From UBA9619 sp964630665 (GTDB taxonomy: Bacteria; Pseudomonadota; Gammaproteobacteria; Arenicellales; UBA868): a stretch of DNA of 16,202 bases. Location: positions 1-16,202 of the forward strand of contig CAZVVN010000071.1 in assembly GCA_964630665.1 (NCBI GenBank), written 5' to 3'. Shown here piece by piece: positions 6,871-14,625 of the stretch. Each line of letters opens with the position of its first letter. The first letter of the stretch is position 1. The position numbers and the translations under genes were made by a program. The notes beneath the pieces were generated by a model that ran no database searches, was not told where the DNA came from, and saw only the letters and a program-made list of their open reading frames with translations.

Positions 6871-7911
6871 GTGCAAGCAGTGAAGATCAATCTCTACAGT
6901 GATACACAGTCACAGCCGGCACCTGGCATGCGCCAGGCGATGGCACAGGCGGAAGTCGGTGATGAGCAGCACCGGCTCGACCCCAGTGTCAACCGGCTGT
7001 GTGAACAGGTCGCCGAACACCTCGACAAGGAAGAAGCGGTATTTCTACCGTCCGGGACGATGTGCAACCAGATTGCACTGGCGGTCCATTGTACGGCCGG
7101 TGATGAGATTATTGCCGATCGTTCCGCTCACATTATCAATTACGAAGCAGGGGGGCCGGCATCTCTCGCGGGGTCTTTGGTTTATGCGCTGGACGGGGAA
7201 AACGGTATTTTCGAGCCAGCTGATGTCGAGGGTGCGATCAGGGGTGGGTCATTTCATGAGCCGAGATCTCGCCTGGTCGTTGTTGAACAGACGTCGAATC
7301 GCGGGGGCGGTGCGGTCTGGCCGCTCGAACGATTACAGGCTGTGTCCAGGGTCGCCCGTGGCAGCGGCCTGAGCCTTCACATGGACGGGGCGCGCCTGAT
7401 GAATGCGGTGGTCGCTGCCGGGATTCCGGCTGCCGAATTCGCCGCGACCGTGGATTCGGTCTGGCTGGATTTGAGCAAAGGACTGGGTTGTCCGGTCGGT
7501 GCCGTTCTTGCCGGGAGCCATGAATTTATTCACGAAGCCTGGCGCTGGAAACATCGGATTGGCGGAGCGATGCGCCAGGCCGGGGTGATTGCCGCGGCGG
7601 GAACCTGGGCGCTGGCACACCACGTGGATCGCCTGGCCGAAGATCATGAAAACGCTAAACTTCTTGCCCAGCGAATTTCGGAACTTGATGGCATTGTGCT
7701 GGTCAACGACAAGATTGAGACCAACCTGGTATTTTTTGACGTCTCGGGAACCGGCCAGTCAGCACTGGATCTCTCCGCCCGACTGCGCGACAAGGGGATC
7801 TGGATTGGTGCGATCAACGAGAGGAGAATGCGGGCTGTCACGCATCTCGATATCGGGCGACAAGATATTGTCGAGGCCAGTGACGCTCTGGCAGGAATCC
7901 TTGCCGGCTGA
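6871..7911 (+). CDS. Threonine aldolase-family PLP enzyme (beta-eliminating lyase)
   Basis: Fold-type I PLP enzyme of 346 residues of the low-specificity L-threonine aldolase family, which splits beta-hydroxy-alpha-amino acids to glycine plus an aldehyde. Seen: NLYSDTQSQP (7-16), FLPSGTMCNQ (58-67) for PLP phosphate binding, H87 in SAHIINYEAGG stacking on the ring, HMDGARLMNA (170-179) with D172 and R175, the Schiff-base lysine K203 in DLSKGLGCPVG, GGAMRQAG (231-238), and the C-terminal THLDI. The segment GDEQHRLDP (30-38) differs from GDDVYGDDP in E. coli LtaE and loses its active-site tyrosine, so the side-chain preference may differ. The start is GTG with an excellent GGAGG seven bases upstream. 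It lies 51 bases before hyuA and is probably co-transcribed with it. Confidence 0.9.
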   Translation: MQAVKINLYSDTQSQPAPGMRQAMAQAEVGDEQHRLDPSVNRLCEQVAEHLDKEEAVFLPSGTMCNQIALAVHCTAGDEIIADRSAHIINYEAGGPASLAGSLVYALDGENGIFEPADVEGAIRGGSFHEPRSRLVVVEQTSNRGGGAVWPLERLQAVSRVARGSGLSLHMDGARLMNAVVAAGIPAAEFAATVDSVWLDLSKGLGCPVGAVLAGSHEFIHEAWRWKHRIGGAMRQAGVIAAAGTWALAHHVDRLAEDHENAKLLAQRISELDGIVLVNDKIETNLVFFDVSGTGQSALDLSARLRDKGIWIGAINERRMRAVTHLDIGRQDIVEASDALAGILAG

Positions 7912-7962
7912 TCCAGCCGGGCCGACTCAAATTACCGTTCAAGCCCAGGGAAGAATAAGCGG

Positions 7963-10080
7963 ATGAACAGCCTCTCTGAAAGTGTGCGCCTGGCCGTGGA
8001 TATCGGCGGGACCTTTACTGATGTCGCGCTGGAAGGCCCACCAGGACAGTTCACCGTTAAGACCCTGACCACTCGGGACAATCCGGAGGAAGGGGTGCTC
8101 AACGGTGTGCGACGGGTGTTGTCGGAGGCTGCTATCGGGCCCGGTGCAGTCGATATTATTATTTACGGCACGACGCTTGCCACCAACCTGCTGATTGAGC
8201 GACAGGGTTCGCCGGTTGCACTGCTGACAACCCGCGGTTTTCGCGACAGTATTGAGATTCGAAACGAAAACCGGTTCGAGCAGTATGACGTCAACATCGA
8301 TTTGCCGTCACCACTGGTGCCCCGTTCACTGCGGTTCGGCGTTCCTGAGCGAATCGGTGCGGCGGGCCAGGTCCTGCTGCCACTTGATGGGAATCACGTT
8401 GCTCAACTGGTGCCTGACCTTCAACGACACGGCGTGAAGAGTGTCGCCATCGGGTTTTTGCACAGTTATCGGAATTCTGACCACGAGCAGCGGGCGCGAG
8501 ACATCATCCTGGCCCAGGCACCGGAGTTGGAGGTGACGCTGTCCTCGGAAGTCGCTCCGGAAATGAGGGAGTTTGAACGGATCTCGACTGCTTGTGCCAA
8601 CGCGTACGTACAGCCTCTTATGAGTAATCACCTAAGATCTCTGGACGCTCTGCTGCGCGAGGATGGTTTCGACTGTCCGCTTTTTCTGATGCTGTCCGGC
8701 GGAGGGATCACCACACTCGATACCGCGGTTCGGTTCCCGGTCAGACTGGTTGAATCCGGCCCGGCCGGGGGCGCTATATTCAGCAGCTACATCGCCAACT
8801 TATTGGGATTGCGGGAGGTGCTGTCCTACGACATGGGGGGTACTACGGCAAAGATCTGCCTGATCGATGAAGGACAGCCTCAGACCTCGCGGTCGTTCGA
8901 GGTCGCCCGGGAGTACCGTTTTCTCAAGGGCAGCGGCATCCCGCTCAAGATTCCGGTCATTGAGATGGTCGAGATCGGAGCCGGCGGCGGCTCGATCGCC
9001 GGTGTCGATGCGATGAACCGGATCAGCGTGGGTCCGGAAAGTGCGGGGTCAGAGCCGGGACCGGCCAGTTATGGGCTCGGCGGCGCGGCGCCGACAGTGA
9101 CCGACGCTGATGTCGTTCTGGGAAGGATTGATCCTGACAACTTTGCGGGTGGCTCTATGCGCCTCGATGCCGGTGCCGCCAGACAGGTGCTGGATCAGGT
9201 CATCGGCAAACGAATGGGATTTGAGACGGCTTATGCTGCCATGGGAGTTTCGGAGATCGTCGATGAGAACATGGCCAATGCTGCGCGTGTGCACGCGATA
9301 GAGAGCGGCAAGAGCATAGAGAAGCGCGCCTTGGTCGCGTTCGGGGGTGCTGCCCCTATTCACGCCTCCAGACTGGGCGAAAAACTCAACATTGACAGGA
9401 TCGTCATTCCACCTGGTGCCGGCGTAGGGTCGGCTCTGGGTTTTCTGCGAGCACCTGTGGCTTACGAGGTCATTCGCAGCCACTACCAGAGACTGGACCA
9501 GCTTGACGTTGATCAGACAAATCAACTGATCCAGGCGATGCGAGATGAAGCCTACAGCGTCGTCAGCTTGGGTGCGGGTGGTCAGGAGACGCAGGAAACG
9601 CGGACCGCATTCATGCGTTACATGGGACAGGGGCACGAGGTCAGTGTCGAAATACCCGTCGTGGTCAGGCAAGCCGAGCTGGGTAACGATGCGCCTGAGA
9701 ATCTGCGGGTCGCCTTTGAGAAGGAGTATCACCGTCTCTACGAGCGAACCATTCCGGGGTTGGAAGTCGAGATTCTGACGTGGACACTGCTGGTCACGAC
9801 GTTGCGTCATGAAGAGACACTGAATCTCGATGAGCAGGAAGAACCAGCCGAGGCCAGGCCGATCGGTCAGCGCTTGGTCATGAACCCTGAGCGAGGAGAA
9901 TTCGAACAGGCACCGGTCTTTGATCGATCGATCCTGCAGCCGGGTAACAGAATCGATGGGCCGGCCGTGATCGTTGAGAAAGACACGGCCACCGTGGTGT
10001 CTTCGCGTTTCCGTGCCAGGGTCATCCGTTCTGGCTACATCGTCCTGGAAGCCAGGGCAACGGAGGGAAAGGAAAAATGA
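7963..10080 (+). CDS. hyuA: Hydantoinase/oxoprolinase subunit A
   Basis: Subunit A of 705 residues of the ATP-dependent hydantoinase/5-oxoprolinase/acetone carboxylase superfamily. It is an ASKHA-fold ATPase that is thought to phosphorylate the lactam, imide or ketone oxygen so that subunit B can act. Seen: DIGGTFTD (13-20) as the first phosphate loop, YGTTLATN (68-75), LSGGGI (244-249), ESGPAGG (264-270), SYDMGGTTAK (288-297) as the second phosphate loop, and EIGAGGGSIA (337-346). The length fits the separate-subunit form. The start ATG has a modest purine-rich GGGAAGAA about 10 bases upstream. It overlaps hyuB by four bases (ATGA), so the subunits should be made in balanced amounts. The substrate could be a hydantoin, N-methylhydantoin, oxoproline or another lactam, since family members cannot be told apart from these motifs. 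Confidence 0.93.
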   Translation: MNSLSESVRLAVDIGGTFTDVALEGPPGQFTVKTLTTRDNPEEGVLNGVRRVLSEAAIGPGAVDIIIYGTTLATNLLIERQGSPVALLTTRGFRDSIEIRNENRFEQYDVNIDLPSPLVPRSLRFGVPERIGAAGQVLLPLDGNHVAQLVPDLQRHGVKSVAIGFLHSYRNSDHEQRARDIILAQAPELEVTLSSEVAPEMREFERISTACANAYVQPLMSNHLRSLDALLREDGFDCPLFLMLSGGGITTLDTAVRFPVRLVESGPAGGAIFSSYIANLLGLREVLSYDMGGTTAKICLIDEGQPQTSRSFEVAREYRFLKGSGIPLKIPVIEMVEIGAGGGSIAGVDAMNRISVGPESAGSEPGPASYGLGGAAPTVTDADVVLGRIDPDNFAGGSMRLDAGAARQVLDQVIGKRMGFETAYAAMGVSEIVDENMANAARVHAIESGKSIEKRALVAFGGAAPIHASRLGEKLNIDRIVIPPGAGVGSALGFLRAPVAYEVIRSHYQRLDQLDVDQTNQLIQAMRDEAYSVVSLGAGGQETQETRTAFMRYMGQGHEVSVEIPVVVRQAELGNDAPENLRVAFEKEYHRLYERTIPGLEVEILTWTLLVTTLRHEETLNLDEQEEPAEARPIGQRLVMNPERGEFEQAPVFDRSILQPGNRIDGPAVIVEKDTATVVSSRFRARVIRSGYIVLEARATEGKEK

Positions 10081-11810
10081 GTTCAGTCACAGGAGTGTCA
10101 TCGATCCGCAATCAGATCATGTGGAACCGGCTGATCTCGGTCGTGGAGGAGCAGGCACAAACGCTTGTGCGAACGGCATTTTCAACCAGTGTCCGTGAAG
10201 CAGGTGATCTGGCCGCTGCGGTGTTCGACAACCAGGGGCGAATGCTTGCCCAGGCGGTGACTGGAACTCCGGGTCACATCAACGCCATGGCAGAGGCAAT
10301 CGTTCATTTCATCGCCAAGTATCCTGTCGACGCAATGGAACCTGGTGATGTCTACATCACCAACGATCCCTGGAAAACATCCGGCCATCTGCACGATGTC
10401 ACGGTTGTCACCCCCACTTTTCACGGCGGTAGAGTCGTCGGGTTGTTTGCCAATACCTGCCACGTCGTTGACATTGGCGGGCGGGGTTTTGGGCCAGATG
10501 CCAACCAGGTTTTTGAAGAGGGCGTGAATATTCCGGTGATGCACCTGTTCCGAAAAGGTGAGGTGAACGAGGTGCTGATGGATATTCTGCAAACCAACGT
10601 TCGCGAGCCCCGTCAGGTCATCGGTGATATCTATGCTTTCGCGGGAGCCAATGACATCGGCAGTGAGCGCCTGGTACGGATGCTGGACGAGTTCGGTGAA
10701 GACAATCTAGATACTCTCAGTGAGTTCATTCTCGAGAACTCAAGACTGGCGACGATCGAAAGAATCAGCAAGCTCCGAAATGGGAGATACTCGAACAGTG
10801 TCACGATGGATGGTTACGATCAGCCAGTGACTCTTGCTGCTGAGTTGACAGTCGGCGACGATTATATTCACGTGGACTACAGTGGTACTTCACCGGCCAG
10901 CAACTTCGGAATTAACGTGGTTCTCAACTACACCAAAGCCTATACCTGTTTTGGAGTGAAGTGCGCTGTTGCTCCTGATATTCCGAACAACTACGGATCG
11001 CTGCTGCCGATTACCTTTTCGGCGCCAGAAGGGTGCATCCTGAACGTTCAGCGACCGTTCGCCGTTGCGGCCCGACATATCATTGGCCATCTGTTGCCCG
11101 ACACGGTGCTGGGTTGTCTGCACCAGGTGCTGGACTCGGGCTGCCAGGCCGAAGGGTCAGCGTCGCTGTGGAACGTGCAGCTCAGAGGTGGTCCCGCGGT
11201 TGAAGGGGCAGCCGACTTTGACGGTGAGATCCCGACATTCGATCTTCTCCATTTCAACGCCGGTGGCATGGGGGCTCGACCGACTAAAGACGGCCTGAGT
11301 GTGACGGCCTTCCCCAGTGGTATTCGAGGTATTCCAGTCGAAGCCACAGAGGCGATTTCACCAGTGGTCTTCTGGCGCAAAGAGTTCCGGGAAGGTTCCG
11401 GTGGGCCCGGGACCTATCGTGGTGGATGCGGTCAGGTGATTGAGATCGGTGGCATCGACGGTATTCCGTTTGATGTGCTGGCTATGTACGAACGTGTCGA
11501 CAATTCGCCGCGCGGCCGTAACGGGGGTCACAACGGTCTTCCAGGCAAGGTTTATCTTAGCTCCGGCCCGTCGCTTCGGCCCAAAGGACAGCAGCATGTG
11601 CCAGCTGGCGATTCTCTGGTACTTGAGCTCGCGGGTGGTGGCGGCTTCGGTGACCCGGCCGCTCGCGATCCGGACCGGGTCGCACGGGATGTTCGTAACG
11701 GAGTCGTATCAAGGGAAAGTGCCGAAGAACATTACCGGGTGAGGCTGAAACCCGATGGCAGTTTAGATCCTGCACTGACCGAAGCCTTGAGGCGCGGTCA
11801 GTCAGATTGA
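10077..11810 (+). CDS. hyuB: Hydantoinase/oxoprolinase subunit B
   Basis: Subunit B of 577 residues of the same ATP-dependent complex, the metal-dependent partner that carries out ring hydrolysis on the intermediate activated by subunit A. Seen: N-terminal helix WNRLISVVEEQAQTL (16-30), FSTSVREAGDLAAAV (35-49), FDNQGRMLAQA (50-60), TPGHINAM (64-71), TNDPWKTSGHLHDVTV (95-110) with D97 and the paired histidines, CHVVDIGG (128-135) with H129 and D132, EEGVNIP (147-153), and the glycine-rich GGGGFGDPAARDPDRVARDV near the end, which is diagnostic of the family. GGAAAGG lies just before the ATG, inside the end of hyuA. The chain is full length and ends normally at TGA. It is the last gene of the plus-strand cluster. 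Confidence 0.93.
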   Translation: MSSVTGVSSIRNQIMWNRLISVVEEQAQTLVRTAFSTSVREAGDLAAAVFDNQGRMLAQAVTGTPGHINAMAEAIVHFIAKYPVDAMEPGDVYITNDPWKTSGHLHDVTVVTPTFHGGRVVGLFANTCHVVDIGGRGFGPDANQVFEEGVNIPVMHLFRKGEVNEVLMDILQTNVREPRQVIGDIYAFAGANDIGSERLVRMLDEFGEDNLDTLSEFILENSRLATIERISKLRNGRYSNSVTMDGYDQPVTLAAELTVGDDYIHVDYSGTSPASNFGINVVLNYTKAYTCFGVKCAVAPDIPNNYGSLLPITFSAPEGCILNVQRPFAVAARHIIGHLLPDTVLGCLHQVLDSGCQAEGSASLWNVQLRGGPAVEGAADFDGEIPTFDLLHFNAGGMGARPTKDGLSVTAFPSGIRGIPVEATEAISPVVFWRKEFREGSGGPGTYRGGCGQVIEIGGIDGIPFDVLAMYERVDNSPRGRNGGHNGLPGKVYLSSGPSLRPKGQQHVPAGDSLVLELAGGGGFGDPAARDPDRVARDVRNGVVSRESAEEHYRVRLKPDGSLDPALTEALRRGQSD

Positions 11811-11875
11811 GGCAGGTTTCGGGCTCTGGCGGTGCCGTTTCAGGTTAGCTTGATCCGCCAGCACAGTTGCCTGCC
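11811..11875. terminator. Long imperfect stem-loop in convergent gap
   Basis: GGCAGG (11811-11816) pairs with CCTGCC (11870-11875), and inside it CTGGCGG (11826-11832) pairs exactly with CCGCCAG (11855-11861) around a 22-base loop. The element begins directly after the hyuB stop codon and ends ten bases before the end of nudF on the other strand, where a shared terminator would be expected. No T-run follows on either strand, so it is not a canonical intrinsic terminator; a stem protecting both 3' ends is as likely. Confidence 0.35.
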
Positions 11876-11885
11876 GGGGTATTCA

Positions 11886-12518
11886 CTAGCTCACGGCAGA
11901 CCAGTTCGATGTCAGCCGCAGGTGATTGAGCGCCAGCCACTGCAATGCAACCAGGGTTTTGGCGTTACAGATCCGGCTGTCTTCGACAAGTGCCAGCGCA
12001 TCGGGCAGTGACCATACGGTGGCTTTGATGTTTTCACCTTCGTCGGCAAGTCCATGAATCCCACCAAGACCTGTCGCGTCGATTCGCCCACAGAAGAGGT
12101 TGACCAGCTCTGAACTTCCTCCGGGTGTGGTGAAGAATCGCCCGATCAGTTCCAGTTCCAGAACCCGGCAGCCGGCTTCTTCTTCTGCCTCTCGTACGGC
12201 AACCTCACCGGCACTTTCACCAGCTTCCATCACGCCGGCGATACACTCCAGCAGCCACGGGTGCGGCCAGTCTCCAGCCCAGGCTCCGACACGAAACTGT
12301 TCGATCAGCACGACCTCCTGCCGGTCCGGGTCAAAGGGTAACAGGGCAGCGATCTCTTTCCGGTGCATGACTTCGCGTTCCAGGACCTCACTCCAGCCAC
12401 CGCCGAAGAGTTCATGCGAGACTTCGTACTGGTCAACCTCAAGAAAGCCGCTGTAGAGCTTTTCTCGGTTGTGAAGCCGGACACCGAGCGGCGGACGGGT
12501 TTTATTTTTTCGCGGCAT
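11886..12518 (-). CDS. nudF: ADP-ribose pyrophosphatase, Nudix family
   Basis: Nudix hydrolase of 210 residues that splits ADP-ribose to AMP and ribose 5-phosphate, clearing a reactive by-product of NAD turnover. Seen: the complete Nudix box from G95 to C117 (G-x5-E101-x7-REAEEEAGC) with R109, E110, E113 and E114, the upstream ALLPFDPDRQEVVLIEQFR segment (58-76), TTPGGSSE (130-137), and GIHGLADEGENI in the C-terminal half. The last three also appear in E. coli NudF, which has nearly the same length (209), so the assignment is firm for a distant comparison. It starts six bases after the amidase stop codon and is last in a three-gene minus-strand operon. The link with a tRNA deacylase and an amidase is not a known functional unit. 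Confidence 0.92.
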   Translation of the reverse strand: MPRKNKTRPPLGVRLHNREKLYSGFLEVDQYEVSHELFGGGWSEVLEREVMHRKEIAALLPFDPDRQEVVLIEQFRVGAWAGDWPHPWLLECIAGVMEAGESAGEVAVREAEEEAGCRVLELELIGRFFTTPGGSSELVNLFCGRIDATGLGGIHGLADEGENIKATVWSLPDALALVEDSRICNAKTLVALQWLALNHLRLTSNWSAVS

Positions 12519-12524
12519 CTGAAA

Positions 12525-13919
12525 CTAGCCTGAGATCATCGGAGGCTTGCCAAGCCGATCGGTCGAAGTGCCGATCAGGTTCTCAATACATAAAGCCGCG
12601 GCGAGTAGCTTTTCTTCGCTGCCATGCGCGGACATCAACTGCAGGCCGACTGGCATGCCGACCGCGTCCAGCCCGACCGGCAGGGTCATCGAACACAGGC
12701 CCAGTGTATTGCCCGAGCAGGTGTTGCGCAGCGACATCAGGTTGAGTGGGGAATAGGTATCGATGTGCTCAACATCGACGAGCCTAGGCGGCGTAATCGG
12801 AACAGTCGGGCTGGCGATAACGTCACAAATGTCAAATCTCTGGTTGGCACGGGCCTGCAGTTGCCGAATCTGTCGGCGGCGGGCGAGGTATTCGGTCGCT
12901 GTCATGGCGCTACCTCCAAGAATACGCGGAGATACCAGAGGATCCAGGGTTTCCTTCCACTCCGGCATCTCAGAGGATAGGAATTCGTGGATTTCAGCGG
13001 CGGTGACGTTGCCTGCCCTGAGCAACTCAACAGCTTGACTGACTTCGGGCATCTCGACCTCGGAAAAGGATACGCCTTTGCGGGCAAGTTCGTCCAGAGC
13101 GGCCTCTACTGCGTCGACAATGCCAGGATCGCAGTCCTCCCACAACAGGGGGTCGCCCCGACCGATGACGAAATCCTGCGGGCCGCACTGTCCGGCCTGT
13201 TCGACGAAATCAAGAGTACGGCTCTGTTGTGCCGGATCCATTGCGGCGAATCCGAACACTGCGTCCGCCACGGTGCGGGTCAGGATGCCAGCGGTATCTA
13301 GGGTTGGACTCAAGGGGAAAATGCCGTCCAGTGACCACCGACCGTGGCTGGTCTTCAGCCCGACGTTTCCGGTCATGCTCGCGGGTATGCGAACCGAACC
13401 TGCTGTATCAGAGCCCAGCGCGAGCAGTGCGGTGCCTTCCTTCAGGCTGACGCCGGCACCACTGCTGGAGCCGCCCGAGACCCGATGCTCTGCTGCGTCC
13501 CAGGGGTTGCGCGGGGTCCCCCAGTGGCTGTTGACGCCCAGACCGCCAAATGCGAACTCGACCGTGTGAGTTTTGCCGGTGAAGACGGCTTGTTGTTCTC
13601 GTAGATCTCTGATCAACGGCCCTTCGGCCATCAGCTTATCTGGAATCGGAGACGGCGACCCTGCGAATGTCTGCGTTCCATCGACGTTGTACAGATCCTT
13701 GATCGAGACGGGTATGCCCTGCAGCGGCCCCAGGTCGCTGCCGTCTGAAAACAGCGCATCGGCCCGCCTGGCTGTGGCACGGGCAATTTCGGGTAGCCAG
13801 GCCTTGTAGGCGCCGAGCGTCTCATCGTATCGGGCGCTGGTCCGCTTGTTCAACTCACAGGAAGTGAGCTCGCCGTTGCGAAAAGCGGTGAAAATCTCGA
13901 ACAGGGAATCGTGCTTCAC
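12525..13919 (-). CDS. Amidase, amidase-signature (AS) family
   Basis: Amidase of 464 residues of the amidase-signature family (relatives include GatA, AtzF and aryl-acyl amidases), hydrolysing a carboxamide to acid and ammonia or amine. The Ser-cisSer-Lys triad is visible: K74 in PVSIKDLYN, S151 in SGGSSSGAG (148-156) and nucleophile S175 in GSDTAGSVRIPAS (169-181). AS-family features downstream include LDTAGILTRTVADA and the C-terminal GMPVGLQLM. The glycine-serine loop reads GGSSSGAG rather than the usual GGSSGGS. It starts at GTG with AAGGAG nine bases upstream; the stop lies six bases before nudF. No gatB or gatC is adjacent, and the chain is short for GatA, so a stand-alone catabolic amidase is more likely than an Asp/Glu-tRNA amidotransferase. 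The physiological amide is unknown. Confidence 0.9.
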   Translation of the reverse strand: MKHDSLFEIFTAFRNGELTSCELNKRTSARYDETLGAYKAWLPEIARATARRADALFSDGSDLGPLQGIPVSIKDLYNVDGTQTFAGSPSPIPDKLMAEGPLIRDLREQQAVFTGKTHTVEFAFGGLGVNSHWGTPRNPWDAAEHRVSGGSSSGAGVSLKEGTALLALGSDTAGSVRIPASMTGNVGLKTSHGRWSLDGIFPLSPTLDTAGILTRTVADAVFGFAAMDPAQQSRTLDFVEQAGQCGPQDFVIGRGDPLLWEDCDPGIVDAVEAALDELARKGVSFSEVEMPEVSQAVELLRAGNVTAAEIHEFLSSEMPEWKETLDPLVSPRILGGSAMTATEYLARRRQIRQLQARANQRFDICDVIASPTVPITPPRLVDVEHIDTYSPLNLMSLRNTCSGNTLGLCSMTLPVGLDAVGMPVGLQLMSAHGSEEKLLAAALCIENLIGTSTDRLGKPPMISG

Positions 13920-13936
13920 GTTTTAGTGCTCCTTCA

Positions 13937-14521
13937 TTAGTGTTCAAGCCTGTCATCTGGACTAATCCGCCGGACGGTACACTGGCTGTCAAATTGCAAC
14001 TGAACGGGCGGGTGGCCTGTGTGCTCGACGAACTGTAACAGGCTCTCCACTGACAAGGTGGTGGTATGGCAATTATCCAGAGGGTGCAGATGAATCACTT
14101 TATGATCCAGCAGCGCAACGTCGATCGCGAACCGCACCATCCTGCCAGTGTCATTGACCAGTGCCAGGGGTGACACAGCACCCGGCGTCACTCCAAGATA
14201 ACGCACCAGCCGTTGCACGGAACCGAAGGAGAATCGTCCCGCGCCCAGCGCCTGGGCCAGGCTGCGCAAGTCGATCTGGCGATCCTCGTTACAGGTAACG
14301 AGCCACATCAGTCCTTTCTTGTTCCGAAGAAAAAGGTTTTTCGTGTAGCCACCGCTTGGATCGGTTGCCCGCAGTTTCTTGCTGTCGATAACGGTAAACA
14401 TTGGGTCGTGACTTACCGTGCTGTGGGTAATGCCCAGTTTTTCAAGTAACCTGATCAGTTCGTCGTGAGTGCAGGGAGCCAGGGTCTTATCAGTAGCTCC
14501 GGGAGATGGGGTTTTGTTCAT
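13937..14521 (-). CDS. ProXp-ala/PrdX-type aminoacyl-tRNA deacylase (YbaK domain)
   Basis: Protein of 194 residues of the YbaK/ProX superfamily, stand-alone editing domains that hydrolyse wrongly charged tRNA; the ProXp-ala (PrdX) branch clears Ala-tRNA(Pro). Seen: helix ELIRLLEKLGI (21-31), SHDPMFTVIDS (37-47), GGYTKNLFLRNKKGLMWLVT (57-76) with K61 and N62 of the active-site strand, the DRQIDLRSLAQALG helix (80-93), FSFGSVQRLVRYLGVTPGAVSPLALVND (97-124) and HPLDN (146-150). The order and wording match the PrdX type rather than YbaK itself. It is first of the minus-strand operon, 17 bases before the amidase gene, and divergent to parC. The ATG at 14521 has only a weak purine stretch upstream. 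Confidence 0.87.
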   Translation of the reverse strand: MNKTPSPGATDKTLAPCTHDELIRLLEKLGITHSTVSHDPMFTVIDSKKLRATDPSGGYTKNLFLRNKKGLMWLVTCNEDRQIDLRSLAQALGAGRFSFGSVQRLVRYLGVTPGAVSPLALVNDTGRMVRFAIDVALLDHKVIHLHPLDNCHTTTLSVESLLQFVEHTGHPPVQLQFDSQCTVRRISPDDRLEH

Positions 14522-14625
14522 CTGTAGTCAACGATTCTCTGAATAGTGGAAGTTATAATAAGTTGGCACCATTGCTGACTTCAGGCAGAACTGGATTCTG
14601 CCATAGACCCGGAGTTATCCCCGTT
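14522..14625. promoter_or_regulatory. Divergent promoter region and parC leader
   Basis: This 104-bp gap serves parC (plus) and the deacylase-amidase-nudF operon (minus). TATAAT at 14554-14559 is a perfect -10 hexamer for parC; the sequence 17 bp upstream (ACGATT) is a poor -35, so an activator or extended contacts may help. Read on the other strand, the same segment gives TATTAT, a possible -10 for the minus operon. GGAG lies about 11 bases before the parC ATG. Confidence 0.4.
14584..14602 (+). promoter_or_regulatory. Perfect hairpin in the parC leader
   Basis: GGCAGAA (14584-14590) and TTCTGCC (14596-14602) are exact reverse complements around the five-base loop CTGGA. If transcription starts just after the TATAAT, this falls inside the 5' untranslated leader, about nine bases before the GGAG ribosome binding site. 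It could affect mRNA stability or translation, or be a DNA palindrome bound by a regulator. No T-run follows, so an attenuator is unlikely. Confidence 0.4.

Noticed and set aside
9049..9810. 253-residue open frame on the minus strand inside hyuA
   Set aside because: It lies fully antisense to a gene with complete family motifs, its translation has no recognisable domain, and long antisense frames are common opposite GC-rich genes.
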